A stretch of 58,123 nt of DNA from Burkholderiales bacterium (GTDB taxonomy: Bacteria; Pseudomonadota; Gammaproteobacteria; Burkholderiales; Burkholderiaceae_C). Location of the stretch: assembly GCA_011391155.1 (NCBI GenBank), contig JAABRA010000370.1:1-58123 (forward strand), read 5' to 3'. Numbering within the stretch: the first letter of the stretch is position 1; every line of letters starts with the position of its first letter. Both the position numbers and the translations under genes were made by a program. Shown here in pieces: positions 17,228 through 27,633 of the stretch. A model generated the notes under the pieces. It was not told the DNA's origin. It searched no databases and was given only the letters and a program-made list of their open reading frames with translations.

Positions 17228-18370
17228 TCAGCGGACCACCTTGCCGTCCGGGCGGATGGTGACGAGGTCGATGGCGCGAACCGAATCGCGCACGCCGGCG
17301 CGCAGGTTGATGCGAAAACCACCAATGTCGTAGTCGGACATTGCGGCCATGGCCGTCTGCAGCCGGGCCTGGTCAAACCCCTTGCCGGCCCGGCGCACCG
17401 CCTCGGCCAGGGTTTTTGCGGCGATGAAGCCTTCGAGGCTTTCGTAGGACGGCGTCTGGTCGGTGCTCTCAAGGACCGCCAGGTATTCCCTGACGATGGG
17501 GGTCGACGTACTGCGCGGCGACGGCACCACCTGCGAGACCACCACGCCGCCGATTTCATTGCCCAGCGCTGTGAACAGCGGGTCGATGCCCACCACCGAG
17601 AAACACATGAAGGTGCCGCCGTACCCCGCCTTGCGTGCCTTGCGGATGAACGCCGCCGTGGTGTTGAAGAGTGACACCAGGATGATGGCCTGCGGCTGTG
17701 CCTTCATCAGCGCCGCGACAGCGGCATCGACCTTGTCACTGTTGACCGGGACCACCGCGGAGGCCACCAGCGGGGGCAGCTTGAGCTCGCCGATGGCCAG
17801 GTTGACGGCGGCCAGGCCGGCGCGGCCCATCGGGTCATCCTCGGCCAGGACGGCGACGCGGCGCTGACCCAGCGTCGCGGAATGGCGCACCATCTTGAAG
17901 GCCTCGTCGGCCATGCTGGGGCGCACGTGGAACACGGTGGGATGGGCTGCATCGCGCAGCGCGTCGGATGCGGCGAACGGGGCGAAGAAAATGGCGCCTT
18001 CCGCCTTGGACACGGCGGCACCCGCATCCGCGCTACCGGTGCCGACGAAGCCGAACAACACGTCGGCGCCTTCGGCCAGCAGTTTGCGGGCATTGGTCGT
18101 GGCCCGGGCCGCGTCGTAGCCGTCATCGAGCTGGCGCAGCTCGAAGGTCCAGCCGGCGCTGTTCTTGCGGGCGTTGAAGGCGTCCACGTAGAGTTTGGCG
18201 CCGGCGGCGAAGGCCAGGCCGATTTCGCTGGCAGCGCCGGTGAGCGGCACCGACTGGCCCAGGATGATCTTGCGGCCTGCGCTGGCCTGACTCCAGGCCA
18301 GGCCGGCAGACCCCAAACCCAGACTGCTCGCCAGTCCCGCCTGCAGCACCGTTCTACGTTTCGCACTCAT
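17228..18370 (-). CDS. ABC-transporter-type periplasmic amino-acid-binding protein (LivJ-like)
   Basis: The 380-residue protein has a twin-arginine-like signal (KRRTVLQAGLASSLGLGSAG, 4-23, cleavage near WSQASA) and the type I periplasmic-binding fold of the branched-chain amino acid family, e.g. GQSVPLTGAASEIG (38-51). Many Comamonadaceae encode single copies of such proteins away from any permease, as here, with unknown ligands. A 162-base spacer upstream contains an IR (GACGCT-GG-AGCGTC). Confidence 0.85.
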   Translation of the reverse strand: MSAKRRTVLQAGLASSLGLGSAGLAWSQASAGRKIILGQSVPLTGAASEIGLAFAAGAKLYVDAFNARKNSAGWTFELRQLDDGYDAARATTNARKLLAEGADVLFGFVGTGSADAGAAVSKAEGAIFFAPFAASDALRDAAHPTVFHVRPSMADEAFKMVRHSATLGQRRVAVLAEDDPMGRAGLAAVNLAIGELKLPPLVASAVVPVNSDKVDAAVAALMKAQPQAIILVSLFNTTAAFIRKARKAGYGGTFMCFSVVGIDPLFTALGNEIGGVVVSQVVPSPRSTSTPIVREYLAVLESTDQTPSYESLEGFIAAKTLAEAVRRAGKGFDQARLQTAMAAMSDYDIGGFRINLRAGVRDSVRAIDLVTIRPDGKVVR

Positions 18371-18384
18371 ATCCCGATCTTTCT

Positions 18385-18398
18385 GACGCTGGAGCGTC
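18385..18398. promoter_or_regulatory. Short inverted repeat upstream of the LivJ-like gene
   Basis: GACGCT and AGCGTC flank GG, only 15 bases before the start codon of the binding-protein gene. It could hide or regulate the ribosome site. Support is weak; the rest of the 162-base spacer shows nothing definite. Confidence 0.3.
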
Positions 18399-18532
18399 GA
18401 AGCAAATGGAAGTGCGTGACCTTACCCCAGACGCTACGGCCCGGCAATGCCCGCGCGCGGCCGATCTGGAATCATGTTATGCGCCAAACGCATGCGGCGG
18501 CGCAGCAAATGCCGCTCCGGCCGCCGCGTCGG

Positions 18533-19246
18533 TCACACGCGGCGAAACACCAGGTCCCACACGCCATGTCCCAGCTTCAGTCCGCGGTTTTCGAACTTGG
18601 TCAGCGGCCGGTAGTCGGGCTTGTCGGCGTAGCCGCTGGCGGTGTTGGCCAGCCGGATTTCGGCGCCCAGCACGTCGAGCATCTGTTCGGCATAGGGCTG
18701 CCAGTCGGTGGCGCAATGCAGATAGCCGCCGGGTTTGAGCCGGGCCGCGAGCCGGGCCACCAGCGGAGGCTGGATCAGGCGGCGCTTGTTGTGCTTGAGC
18801 TTGTGCCAGGGATCGGGGAAAAAGATGTGCACACCGTCCAGGCAAGCCGCGGGCAGCATGTGGTCGATGACCTCGACCGCGTCATGCGCGAGGATGCGGA
18901 TGTTGGTCAGGCCGTGTTCGCCGATGCGCTTGAGCAGCGCGCCCACGCCGGGCTCATGCACCTCGCAGCACAGGAAATTGTCCCCCGGGCGCACGCCGGC
19001 GATGTGGGCCGTGGCCTCGCCCATGCCAAAGCCGATCTCCAGGATCAGCGGCGCGGCGCGGCCGAACGCGGCGCTCGCGTCCAGCGGCGCTGCGGTGTAG
19101 GGCAACAGGAACAGCGGGCCGAGGTCGGCAAACGCCTTCGCCTGGCCGGTGGTGGTGCGCCCGGCGCGGCGCACGAAGCTCTTGATGGTCTTGGGGTGGG
19201 CGACGCCGGGCGGGGCGCCAACGGCGGCAGGTTCGTTGATGCTCAT
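18533..19246 (-). CDS. trmB: tRNA (guanine-N7-)-methyltransferase
   Basis: TrmB makes m7G46 in the variable loop of tRNAs using S-adenosylmethionine. The 237-residue product has the SAM loop EIGFGMGE (70-77) and the family signature [19 protein letters not shown] near residue 150, with [11 protein letters not shown] downstream. I start at the ATG 19246, which overlaps the stop of the upstream glycine-rich protein gene (ATGA), so translation may be coupled to that unusual neighbour. Length is normal. Confidence 0.95.
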   Translation of the reverse strand: MSINEPAAVGAPPGVAHPKTIKSFVRRAGRTTTGQAKAFADLGPLFLLPYTAAPLDASAAFGRAAPLILEIGFGMGEATAHIAGVRPGDNFLCCEVHEPGVGALLKRIGEHGLTNIRILAHDAVEVIDHMLPAACLDGVHIFFPDPWHKLKHNKRRLIQPPLVARLAARLKPGGYLHCATDWQPYAEQMLDVLGAEIRLANTASGYADKPDYRPLTKFENRGLKLGHGVWDLVFRRV

Positions 19247-22200
19247 GGCAGGCCGGTTGCAGTCACGGTGCATTGGACATTGAAAACAAGCGCGCCGCCG
19301 GACGGCCAGGTGGCAATGCCCAGGCCCGGGCCCGGGGACAGCATGTTGGCCAAGGTTCCCGGGCACAGGGCGCCCCCGCTGGGCGTGCAGGCCGTCACCG
19401 TGCAGGACGACAGTCCGGCTGAGGGTGTGTCGAGCAGGACCGACCCGCCCGCCTCGGAAGGGCCGCCGTTCGCGATGGTGACGGTATAGGACGTGGTCTG
19501 CCCGGACGCCAGGGTCGAGGTGTTGTTGGTCTTGCTGACCGACAGGTTCACCCCGCAGCGGTAGCCGGTTGCGGCGGTGGCGGTGTTGTCGCTGACCGAG
19601 GTTTCGCCAATGGCAGATGTCACCAGCGTCGCGGTGTTGGTCACGCTGTTCGAAGCACAGTTGTCAGCCCGGGGCGAGACCGTGACGGTGACGGTGCCCA
19701 CCGAGGTCGGCGCCGCCAGAGTGCCCAGGGCAATCGGGTAGATGGCGGCGACGGTCGGAGAGTTCGCGGCACAGGTGACCGTGCCCGACCCGACCCCGCT
19801 GCAGACCCAGGCGGGAGGTGTCGAAACGACCGCCGTTGCCGTGAAGCCCGAGGGCAGGGTGTCGGTCAGGCGCAGCGGGCTGGACGCCATCGCCGTGGCC
19901 GACTGGCCGGTTGCCTGGGTCGTCGCATAGACCTGGTCGGACACCGGGCGGCCGATGTTCTGCACGCCGATCACGTAGTTCAGGGTGATCCCGCTGGTCG
20001 CCGTGCTGGTCGGGGTGGACTTGACCACGCGCAGATTCGGCAGCAGGGTGACGTTTTCGGCGGCCGGCCCGCCCTCCAGCCCGCTGTAGCTGGTGCCAGC
20101 GACGTTGGTGGTGGCTCCCGAGGCGTAGGTGGTGTTGGCGCTGTAGCCTGTTGCGGCGCGGTTGGCATTGACGTTGGCCAGCGGACTGACCATTCGCGTC
20201 TCCCCGCCCGAGAGACGCGTGGGGTCGAGAAAGATCACGCCGGCCGGGTTGTGGTACGTGCCGGCCGTTGCGGTGTCGGGGATGGTCGCCGCGAAGGTGA
20301 GGGTGATGCTGCCGTTTTGCGGCAGATAGAAGCTGCCGAAGGTCGCCGAGTTGTTGCCGGTGGTGGGTACCACGCCGGGTGCTGCGCCGCTGGCGCGCAG
20401 CGACACGGCAGTCGCGGAGTTGACGCTGGTGGCGCTGCTCACCGGCAGGCCGGCGGGGATCGTGGCCGAGGTCGTCTCCGCCCCGGCGGAAGCGGCGCCG
20501 GGCGGTGCTGGCGCATAGGTGTAGGTGCTGGCCGGACTGCTGGTGTAGGCCCAGCCCGGCGGGAGATTGGCATCGAATATGAACACGTTCGAGGCTGCGC
20601 CGCCAGTGTTGGCCAGGTTGATGCGGTAGGTGGCGGTCGCGCCGGTGGCCGAGGTGATGGTCGGCGTGGAGGTCGACTTGCTGACGGTGATGGCCGGCAG
20701 GCAGCCGGCCCCGCCGACCACGCCAACCGGTGTGCCTCCCGAGGTCAAAACAGTGCCCGGGCTGCCCGCCGTGGCGTTGTAGGCTTTGGGGCTGCCGTTA
20801 CCGGCCACCCCGCCGCAACACCCGTCGAGGCCATTGGTGCCGGCGGTCACGCTGGTCGTGGCGGGCGTGAAGTTGGTCACGATATAGCCGCCACCGCCGC
20901 CGCCGCCCGGGCCGTGGTTGTAGTAATTGCTGTAGCCGCCGCCGCCGCCATTGGCGCTGATGGTCAGGTTGGTGCCGCCCGCGCCGGCGGACACGAACAC
21001 GCTGCCCCCGGCGCCGCCGCCGCCGGCGCCTTCAGAGCCACCTTCGGTGTTGAAGGCTGTGTACCCGTTCGCGACGATCCTGCCCGAGCCGGGGATCGAA
21101 CCGGCGCGAATCAGGACCACACCTCCCCCTGGTGCCCCGCTCACGGAGATCGGGCCTTCGGCGCCGTTGGCGGTACCCACGCCGGCCGGGGGTCGGGTTG
21201 TGCCATTCACGGTGGGGGGCCAGGTGGTGATGGCGTTGGGATCGCTGTTGTTGTTGGACGAGCCCGCCCCGCCGCCGCCGCCGAGCATCAGACGGTTGGC
21301 GCTGTTGGTCTGTGCATTGCCGCCAAGCCCCCCACCCGGGTTCCCGACGTTTGAACCCGCTGGGTCGTTCAGAGCCCCGCTGGTGCCGCCGGCATTCCAG
21401 GTATTGCCGCCGCGCCCGCCCGCGCCGGCATTGCTGCCCCCGCCGCCGCCCGAGTTGTACTGGTTGCCGCCGGTGGGCGGCGCTCCGTCATTGGCGCCGC
21501 CGCCAGCGTTGCCAATGGCCGCCTGGCCCCCTGCGCCCAGGGCGTAGCCCTGGCCCAGCAGGGCGGTGTAGTTCACCGGTGTGACGGTGCCGTTGAACAC
21601 CCGCGGCGGTGTGCCCTGGATGCCTTCGCCTTTTTGTCCACCATAGGGCGTGCCGGGAACATACACGCTGTTCGCCGTGGTCGGTGTGCCAGCGGCCAGA
21701 TTGCCCGTCCCGTTCAATCCGAAGGCGCCGCGGAACCCCGCCCCTGCCACCGTGACGGTTCCGCTCAGCGCCAGGCTGCCCGCCACATCCATCGCCACGA
21801 TGCCGCCGGTGCCCACGCCAGTGCCGGTGTTGCTGGTCCAGCGGTCGGCCGACACTGTGCCCGACAAGGTGGCCGAGGAATACTGCGGCACCCAGACCAC
21901 CTGCCAGTTGCGCACATTGCTGGTGTCCATCAACTGGTTGTAGGAATTCGTCAAGGCCCGGTTCAGCGTGAGCGTCGCGCCGCTGATCGCCGTGATCATC
22001 GCGTACTCATGCAGTCCGGCGTTGGCGCCCGTCGCGGAGTCCTGCATCTGCATGATCAGGATCAGGTCGCCCACCCGCAGTGATCGCGTGTTGGTGCGCT
22101 GGCCGGCAATCGAGGCCACCGTGATCGAGGAAACACCGGCCGCCGGGCTGCCACTGCCACCGTGGTAGCTGTTGATCACACCGCTGGGCGTGGCCGGGCC

Positions 22201-22311
22201 ATCCCAGCCGGGAATCGCGCAGGTTTGCCCGAGGGCGGCCAGGCCCAGGCCGCCCAACAGGCAAGCGAGGACCAAGCGGCGGATCGATGAAAAATACGAG
22301 AACTTTGGCAT
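19243..22311 (-). CDS. Large secreted glycine-rich DUF11-domain protein (paralogue A)
   Basis: The 1022-residue product starts with a basic/hydrophobic signal peptide (cleavage near LAALGQT, about residue 29) followed by TCAIPGWDG. Residues about 40-200 look like a beta-rich head with [10 protein letters not shown]. About 210-510 is extremely Gly/Asn-rich (repeated GGGG runs, [13 protein letters not shown]). About 540-1022 holds DUF11-type beta repeats with [14 protein letters not shown] near the end. There is no LPxTG, PEP-CTERM or beta-barrel anchor. It shares domain order and the ending ([10 protein letters not shown]) with the product at 23431-26388. The start follows gluQ by 22 bases. 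I infer a surface or matrix protein; function is unknown. Confidence 0.85.
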   Translation of the reverse strand: MPKFSYFSSIRRLVLACLLGGLGLAALGQTCAIPGWDGPATPSGVINSYHGGSGSPAAGVSSITVASIAGQRTNTRSLRVGDLILIMQMQDSATGANAGLHEYAMITAISGATLTLNRALTNSYNQLMDTSNVRNWQVVWVPQYSSATLSGTVSADRWTSNTGTGVGTGGIVAMDVAGSLALSGTVTVAGAGFRGAFGLNGTGNLAAGTPTTANSVYVPGTPYGGQKGEGIQGTPPRVFNGTVTPVNYTALLGQGYALGAGGQAAIGNAGGGANDGAPPTGGNQYNSGGGGGSNAGAGGRGGNTWNAGGTSGALNDPAGSNVGNPGGGLGGNAQTNSANRLMLGGGGGAGSSNNNSDPNAITTWPPTVNGTTRPPAGVGTANGAEGPISVSGAPGGGVVLIRAGSIPGSGRIVANGYTAFNTEGGSEGAGGGGAGGSVFVSAGAGGTNLTISANGGGGGYSNYYNHGPGGGGGGGYIVTNFTPATTSVTAGTNGLDGCCGGVAGNGSPKAYNATAGSPGTVLTSGGTPVGVVGGAGCLPAITVSKSTSTPTITSATGATATYRINLANTGGAASNVFIFDANLPPGWAYTSSPASTYTYAPAPPGAASAGAETTSATIPAGLPVSSATSVNSATAVSLRASGAAPGVVPTTGNNSATFGSFYLPQNGSITLTFAATIPDTATAGTYHNPAGVIFLDPTRLSGGETRMVSPLANVNANRAATGYSANTTYASGATTNVAGTSYSGLEGGPAAENVTLLPNLRVVKSTPTSTATSGITLNYVIGVQNIGRPVSDQVYATTQATGQSATAMASSPLRLTDTLPSGFTATAVVSTPPAWVCSGVGSGTVTCAANSPTVAAIYPIALGTLAAPTSVGTVTVTVSPRADNCASNSVTNTATLVTSAIGETSVSDNTATAATGYRCGVNLSVSKTNNTSTLASGQTTSYTVTIANGGPSEAGGSVLLDTPSAGLSSCTVTACTPSGGALCPGTLANMLSPGPGLGIATWPSGGALVFNVQCTVTATGLP

Positions 22312-22333
22312 TACGGCCCTTTGGACGTGCGCG

Positions 22334-23422
22334 CTACCGGAGCGGGTCCGGAATTGTCTCAGAGTCGCCACAAGTGCCCCTTTGGCAATGGGCGTCACTG
22401 CACCACCGGGCGCGCCAGCGTTCGATGGCGCGCGCCAGCCACGCCGATGCGGTGTCGGCCTGCACCGTCAGGCCCAGCGTGCGGCCCGCAGCGGCCAGCG
22501 CGGCCAGCGGGTTGCCGAGTTCCAGCGCCAGCGCGCCGTTCTGTTTTGAGAGTTTCTCCCCGTTGGCGCCCAGCACCAGCGGCGTGTGCAGGTAGCGCGG
22601 CGTGGGCAGGCCCAGCGCGCGCTGCAGCAGGATCTGGCGCGGGGTGTTGTCGGCCAGGTCCTCGCCGCGCACGATGTCGGTGACGCCCTGCTCGGCGTCG
22701 TCCACCACGACCGCCAGCTGGTAGGCCCACAGGCCGTCCGCACGCCTGAGGACAAAATCACCGACTTCCGCGCCCACGTCCTGCTGTTGCGGCCCCAGAC
22801 GCCGGTCGTGCCAGTGAACGACCGGGGTAGCGCGGGGGGGCGTTTCTGGCGGCGTCGGTGCCGTTGAAGTGCCCACGCCGGTTCTTGAGAGAGCTTCTGA
22901 ATCTGTAGCAAACAAAGACCATTCCACGCTGGGTTGATGGCAATTTTCCTTGAAATTCTCGGTGTTGAACCGCCACGCACGCGCCGGGCGCCCGTGCAGG
23001 CCCCCGCGGCAGGTGCCGGGATACACCAGCCCGGCGTGGCGGCTGCGTTCGATGCCCTGGTGCGCCAGGGCGGTCTCAATATCGCTGCGCGAGCACGCGC
23101 ACGGGTAGGCCAGGCCCGCGGCCACCAGGCGGTCCAGCGCCTGCTGGTACCGTGCCCCGCGCTGCGACTGCCAGACCACCGGTTCATCGGAAACCAGTCC
23201 GCAGGCCGCCAGCTGTGCCAGCAGGGTCTGCTCGGCACCGGCCACGCAGCGGGGCGTGTCCACATCCTCGATGCGCACCAGCCACCGACCGCCGTGGGCG
23301 CGCGCATCCAGCCAGCTGGCCAGCGCGGCGACCAGCGAGCCCGCGTGCAAGAGGCCGGTGGGCGAGGGCGCGAAGCGGCCGCGATACGGACGCGTGGGCG
23401 GGGATGGGCCTGGGTCCGCCAT
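22334..23422 (-). CDS. gluQ: Glutamyl-Q tRNA(Asp) synthetase, with in-frame repeat insertion
   Basis: GluQ-RS attaches glutamate to queuosine in tRNA(Asp). The protein has the class I opening [14 protein letters not shown] (16-29), zinc ligands in YPCACSR and YPGTCRGG (near 115-145), the block [15 protein letters not shown] and the KLSKQNG loop. At 362 residues it is longer than the roughly 300 usual for the family. Residues about 156-175 ([20 protein letters not shown]) are encoded by a copy of the CCCAGCGT repeat, inserted just after the zinc domain and followed by a Pro/Thr linker. All key motifs on both sides remain, so the enzyme is probably active. It begins 8 bases after paralogue B. 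Confidence 0.92.
   Translation of the reverse strand: MADPGPSPPTRPYRGRFAPSPTGLLHAGSLVAALASWLDARAHGGRWLVRIEDVDTPRCVAGAEQTLLAQLAACGLVSDEPVVWQSQRGARYQQALDRLVAAGLAYPCACSRSDIETALAHQGIERSRHAGLVYPGTCRGGLHGRPARAWRFNTENFKENCHQPSVEWSLFATDSEALSRTGVGTSTAPTPPETPPRATPVVHWHDRRLGPQQQDVGAEVGDFVLRRADGLWAYQLAVVVDDAEQGVTDIVRGEDLADNTPRQILLQRALGLPTPRYLHTPLVLGANGEKLSKQNGALALELGNPLAALAAAGRTLGLTVQADTASAWLARAIERWRARWCSDAHCQRGTCGDSETIPDPLR
22898..22955 (-). repeat. CCCAGCGT dispersed repeat, copy 5, inside gluQ
   Basis: On the minus strand CCATCAACCCAGCGTGGAAT (22921-22940) and GGTCTTTGTTTGCTACAG (22903-22920) give core and distal box. It is read in frame in the same orientation as gluQ, without a stop codon, adding about 20 residues. 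Confidence 0.9.
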
Positions 23423-23430
23423 GGCGGGCG

Positions 23431-26388
23431 CTAGGTTCCCGTCGCGGTGACGTTGCAGTTGACGATGAACTGCACCACCCCGCCCGACGGGAAGCCCGGC
23501 AGGGTCGTGCCCCCCGGGTTCAGCAAGTTGGCCGGGGTCGCCGGGCAACTCGCCACCGGTGTGCCGCCGCTGGCGGAGCACGAAGCGACGGTGCAAGCGC
23601 TCAGGCCCGGCGAGGGCAGGTCGGTGACGGTCGCGTTGTCGGCCGAGGAGGGGCCGAGGTTCGAGAAGGTCACGGTGTAACTCGTGGTGCTGCCCGTCAT
23701 CAGCGTGGCGACGTTGTTGGTCTTGGTCACCTGCAGGTTGGCGCTGCAGTTCAGGGTGGTGGCGGCGGTGGCCGTGTTGTTGGCCGGCAGGGTGTCGGCC
23801 AGTGGCGCGTTGAAGCCGGAGACCGTCGCGGTGTTGGTGACCGGCCCCGCGCAGGCGGCACTGGTGACCCGAACCGTCAGGGTGATCGCCCCCAGGTCGG
23901 CGGTGGCGGGGATGGGGGCCACCGGTGCCGCGCGGTCGCAGGTGACGGTCTGGCCGAGCGTGCTGCAACTCCAGTTGACCGGGCTGGGCCCCGCCGTGAC
24001 CGTCACGCCGGCCGGCAGGGTGTCGATGACCCTGAGCGTGTTGAAGGCCAGGGTGCCGGTTCCGGTTTGCGTCGTGGCCTGGTGGGCGGCATAGCTCACG
24101 TCGGCCACCGCGCGGCCATTGTTGCGCGGCGTGATCGTGTAGGTCACCGTGGCGCCACCGGTGCCTGTGGCCGGTGCGGACTTGCTCACGGAGAGGTCCC
24201 CGTTCAGGCAGACGTCTTCGGTGGCGGGGCCGGCCTCCAGGCCCGAGAAATTGCTGCCACCGACCGTCGATGACGCTCCGGGGGCGGTTTCATAGGCTGT
24301 GTTCGCGGTGCCGCCCACTTGGGTCCCCGCGCGGTTGGCGGTGTTGTTGGCCGATGGTGTCACCTCGCGCCCGGCGGTGCTGCGCGTCGGGTCCAGGTAC
24401 TTGACGCCCGCCGGGTTCTGGTAGCAGCCCACGGTGGCCGTGGCCGGGATGCTCACGACAAAGCTGAGGGTGGTGACACCCGGCACGCCGTTGACCGCAG
24501 CCGGAATCGACAGACTGGACCAAACCGGCGCATCGGCTGGCGTGCCGTTGACCGTGAAGTCGACCGTCCCCCCCGGCGAATTGGCCATTGCGGGCAGGCC
24601 GGCTGTGGCACCTTCGACAAATCCGCCGTACACCGCGGCCGACAGCGCGGGCGAGAACGTGATGGCCGAGGAACGCGAAAACGCCCAGCCCGGTGGCAGC
24701 GTGTTGTCCACGATGTCCGCACCCATCGCCGCGCCGCCACTGTTGCTGATCACGATGCTGTACGTGGCCGAGGTGGCCCCGGACGCCGAAATACTGGGCG
24801 TCAGCGTGATCTTGCCGACCGTGAGGTTCGGCAGGCAGCGTGCGCCGCTCCGCACGCCCGGCGGGTCGTCGGACGTGACGGTGTCACTGCCGGAACCCCC
24901 CGGCGTTGCGCCGTGGGCCGTGCCCAGCACCGGAGCGCCCCCGTTGTTGGTCACGCCGTTGGCGCCGCCGTTGACGGACGGCGCGGTGCCGCCGGAACGG
25001 AACACCACGCCGCCCGCACCCCCGCCGCCGCCGGCGTGGGCCGGTGTTCCGCCGAGAAAGGAGTCGGCGCCGATGCCGCCATTGGCATTGATGGACAAGG
25101 TTCCCACGCCGCCGGCCTGGCTGATCACGATGACCGAACCACCCGCGCCGCCCCCGCTGGCGCCGTCGTTGTTGGTGTTGGTGATGCCGGCCAGGCCATT
25201 GGCGTTGATCGTGCCGCTACCGGTCATCGATCCGGCGCGGATCAGCACGATGCCGCCGCCGGCGCCGCCGCCAAAGGTGGTGGGGTCGCCGGAATTGTTG
25301 GTGCCGCCGGCGCCGCCGCCGCCGCCCATGACCACGCGGCTGGTTGAGGCCGCGCCGAACGCGGCGCCGCCAATGCCGCGCATGTCGAAATCGGCGGTGG
25401 TGAAGGTGCCGCTCCAGCCCGCGGATTTCCAGCCGTAGCCGCCATAGCCGCCGATACCGCCGTTGCCGCCGCCGCCACCACCGCCGTTGTCGCGGTTGCC
25501 GTTGCGGTTGTCGCCGCCGCCGCCGGCATTGGCGGGCGCGCCGCGCGCGTCGTCGCCATTGGCATAACCGCCCCAGGCGCCGCCGTTGTCGGTGCGGGTG
25601 TTGGTTTGCGGGTTGAAGGTGTAGCGCGGCGTGCCGCCGATGCCCTCACCCTTGGTGGCATGGCGGTTGTTGGCCACGGTCTCCACCCAGTCGGGCGGGT
25701 CGTTGGTGTCGGTGCCGCCGGTCCAGTTCAGGGATCCCGCCCCGCGAAAGCCCCGGCCGTTGACGTCGATGGTTCGGCCGCCCCAGTTGAGTTGCCCCGC
25801 GACATCCAGCGCGACCACGCCGCCCGTGGCGCCGTTCCAGTACGGCGCGGTGATATCGCCCGATAGCGTGACCGAGGCATGCTGCGGCACGCGGAGGACC
25901 TGAAAGGTTTTCCGGTTGGCGACGGTGCTCGCCTCCTGGATGTAGGTGCCGGCAAGCGGCGATCCGGCAAGGTCCAGACTGGTGTCGCTCGATGCGGCGC
26001 CGGCCCGCATATATTGGTGCTGGCCCGCCTGGCAGGTGCCGGGTTCGGTGTAGCCTCGGCCGGTGCCGTTGTTGCCGCCGTAATTCGCGTCGTTGCTGGT
26101 GGTCAGGCTGGCACACTGCATCTGGATCACCAGCACCAGATCGCCGGGCGCCAGCGCCGTCGCCGCACCGGCCTTTGCACTCAGTGCGATCGCCGTCGTG
26201 GCGTTGGTGTAAACGCCGGCCGTAGGCGCGAAGTAGGTGTTGACCGTGCCCGATGTTGGCGCCGTACCGTCACGCCCCGGAATGGCGCAGGTTTGCGCGT
26301 GGGCCGTGGCTACCAGGAGCAGGCTGGTCAGAAGGGACGTCATCCGCCGGCACCGGCCCGGTGAGATCAGACGCTTGAACAGGGACAT
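23431..26388 (-). CDS. Large secreted glycine-rich DUF11-domain protein (paralogue B)
   Basis: The 985-residue product has a signal peptide ([16 protein letters not shown], about 16-31) followed by TCAIPGRDG, the same mature N-terminus as paralogue A. A beta-rich head (to about 240, with [16 protein letters not shown]), a glycine-rich middle (about 260-510, many GGGGGAG runs) and a DUF11-type C-terminal half follow, ending [10 protein letters not shown]. The C-terminal unit [20 protein letters not shown] is near-identical in style to that of A. No sorting or barrel signal is visible. An internal ATG at 26343 is an alternative start. Two inverted repeats lie upstream. Function unknown; I infer a surface-exposed structural or adhesive protein. 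Confidence 0.85.
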   Translation of the reverse strand: MSLFKRLISPGRCRRMTSLLTSLLLVATAHAQTCAIPGRDGTAPTSGTVNTYFAPTAGVYTNATTAIALSAKAGAATALAPGDLVLVIQMQCASLTTSNDANYGGNNGTGRGYTEPGTCQAGQHQYMRAGAASSDTSLDLAGSPLAGTYIQEASTVANRKTFQVLRVPQHASVTLSGDITAPYWNGATGGVVALDVAGQLNWGGRTIDVNGRGFRGAGSLNWTGGTDTNDPPDWVETVANNRHATKGEGIGGTPRYTFNPQTNTRTDNGGAWGGYANGDDARGAPANAGGGGDNRNGNRDNGGGGGGGNGGIGGYGGYGWKSAGWSGTFTTADFDMRGIGGAAFGAASTSRVVMGGGGGAGGTNNSGDPTTFGGGAGGGIVLIRAGSMTGSGTINANGLAGITNTNNDGASGGGAGGSVIVISQAGGVGTLSINANGGIGADSFLGGTPAHAGGGGGAGGVVFRSGGTAPSVNGGANGVTNNGGAPVLGTAHGATPGGSGSDTVTSDDPPGVRSGARCLPNLTVGKITLTPSISASGATSATYSIVISNSGGAAMGADIVDNTLPPGWAFSRSSAITFSPALSAAVYGGFVEGATAGLPAMANSPGGTVDFTVNGTPADAPVWSSLSIPAAVNGVPGVTTLSFVVSIPATATVGCYQNPAGVKYLDPTRSTAGREVTPSANNTANRAGTQVGGTANTAYETAPGASSTVGGSNFSGLEAGPATEDVCLNGDLSVSKSAPATGTGGATVTYTITPRNNGRAVADVSYAAHQATTQTGTGTLAFNTLRVIDTLPAGVTVTAGPSPVNWSCSTLGQTVTCDRAAPVAPIPATADLGAITLTVRVTSAACAGPVTNTATVSGFNAPLADTLPANNTATAATTLNCSANLQVTKTNNVATLMTGSTTSYTVTFSNLGPSSADNATVTDLPSPGLSACTVASCSASGGTPVASCPATPANLLNPGGTTLPGFPSGGVVQFIVNCNVTATGT

Positions 26389-26403
26389 GAGGCGATCGAT
26401 TGG

Positions 26404-26421
26404 AATCGGAAAACTCCGATT
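26404..26421. promoter_or_regulatory. Short perfect inverted repeat before paralogue B
   Basis: AATCGGA-AAAC-TCCGATT is a perfect 7-bp inverted repeat 16 bases upstream of the start codon. In the mRNA it would form a hairpin over the ribosome-binding area; as DNA it could be an operator. Confidence 0.4.
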
Positions 26422-26450
26422 TGACCGCAAAACTGTCACTTTTTGCTTAA

Positions 26451-26486
26451 TGCATCGGGTTTTGCTGCAATTCTGTGACCGATGCA
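26451..26486. promoter_or_regulatory. 8-bp inverted repeat upstream of paralogue B
   Basis: TGCATCGG (26451-26458) and CCGATGCA (26479-26486) are perfect arms with 20 bases between, 63-98 bases before the start. The position suits an operator or a terminator-like stem of the gene upstream; there is no T-run in either direction. Confidence 0.4.
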
Positions 26487-26523
26487 ACACCTCCGGGCGT
26501 TGCCGACGCGACCGGCGCGCGGT

Positions 26524-27576
26524 TCAGCCCGCCGCCAGCGCCAGTTCCAGCCCCGACACAAAGGCATCTTCGACCCGGTGGCCGATGCACCAGTCGCCGC
26601 AGGCGCCGATGCCCGATCGGGCGTCCCACAGGTGGGTCTGGCCCAGAGGCTTGCGGGTCTGGGCGTAACGCCAGCGGTGCACGGCGGTGTGGGCCGGCGT
26701 GGCATGGATGCCGGTGACTTCGGCAAAGGCCTTGAGCATCTTGGCTTCCACGCGCGCCGGCTCGTCCTGCAGGTGCTCGCGTGACCACGCCGCGCTGGCC
26801 TGCACGGTCCAGCGCTCCATGGACTCGCGTCCGGGCTTGGACGATTCACGCGCCAGCCAGGCGATGCGGTGGTGCGTGCTGCGCGCTGCGTTCCATTGCG
26901 GACCTAGGGCGCCAAGACCGGGCTGCATGGCATTGGGGAAGGCCAGCATCAGGGTCCAGCACGGTGCCACGTCCACGCCGGCCAGCTTGCCGCTGCCCTT
27001 GGGCGAGAGCCCGGAGGTCTCCAGCAGCTCCACCGATTGCGGCGCGGGCAGGGCGAGCATCACGCCGTCAAAGCCGCCATACACATGGCGTGCATCGCCG
27101 GCCTCGGTGCGCAGTTGCCAGCTTTTCGGCTCCAGTGCGTCGGCCTCGATCCGGATCACCCGGGTCTTCAGTTCGACCTGGGTGGCCAGCATGAGGGGCC
27201 TTGCCCACTGGGTGACCAGGGCGCTCATGCCGGGCACGGGGACCCAATGGGCCTCACGGGCGGGCAGGGGGGCCTCGGTGACGCGGCCATGCGCGTCCAG
27301 CACACGCACCGCGTTGGCGCTCCAGCGTTTACACAGGCCGGGCACCGTGGCCAAGGCCTGGGTGAAGCGCGGATCGCGCACGGTGAAGTACTGCGCGCCA
27401 TGGTCGAAGCTGCCGAACAGGGTGCTGCGCGTGGCCATGCGGCCGCCCAGATTGGGGCTTTTCTCGAAGACGGTCACGCTGTGCCCGGCCTGCACCAGGG
27501 TGCGGGCGCAGGTGATGCCGGCGATGCCGGCGCCGATCACGGCAAAGTGTTGGGGGCCTTTGGATTTTTTTGCCAT
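26524..27576 (-). CDS. FAD-dependent oxidoreductase, renalase-like amine-oxidase fold
   Basis: The 350-residue product has the N-terminal dinucleotide motif VIGAGIAG (13-20) followed by FEKSPNLGGRMATR (about 37-50), which fits FAD-binding renalase-like/NAD(P)-binding Rossmann proteins. The C-terminal IGACGDWCIGHRVEDAF is the usual second FAD contact. The ATG at 27576 is chosen; an in-frame GTG at 27615 would add 13 residues. The natural substrate of bacterial members is unclear in most cases (oxidised or isomeric nicotinamide cofactors are known for some). It lies 57 bases after the LysR gene on the same strand. Confidence 0.82.
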   Translation of the reverse strand: MAKKSKGPQHFAVIGAGIAGITCARTLVQAGHSVTVFEKSPNLGGRMATRSTLFGSFDHGAQYFTVRDPRFTQALATVPGLCKRWSANAVRVLDAHGRVTEAPLPAREAHWVPVPGMSALVTQWARPLMLATQVELKTRVIRIEADALEPKSWQLRTEAGDARHVYGGFDGVMLALPAPQSVELLETSGLSPKGSGKLAGVDVAPCWTLMLAFPNAMQPGLGALGPQWNAARSTHHRIAWLARESSKPGRESMERWTVQASAAWSREHLQDEPARVEAKMLKAFAEVTGIHATPAHTAVHRWRYAQTRKPLGQTHLWDARSGIGACGDWCIGHRVEDAFVSGLELALAAG

Positions 27577-27633
27577 GGCAATCTCTTGTGTTTGTGGTGA
27601 TGGGTGTTCAGACACTTCGCACTCTACCCGCTT

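Noticed and set aside
17228-18370. LivJ-like gene as part of a complete ABC transporter operon
   Set aside because: No permease or ATPase gene is adjacent; the neighbours are an RluA-type gene and trmB.
20880-21560. Tandem GCC/GGC runs in the glycine-rich protein genes as a CRISPR or satellite repeat
   Set aside because: The runs are irregular, have no constant repeat-spacer pattern, and simply encode Gly-rich protein segments. The same is true of 25000-25560.
22334-23422. gluQ as a pseudogene broken by the repeat
   Set aside because: The repeat stays in frame and all catalytic and zinc motifs continue after it.
23422-23431. Paralogue B as a gene truncated by gluQ
   Set aside because: Paralogue A ends with the same residues (VTATG) in a different context, so this is the native C-terminus of the family.
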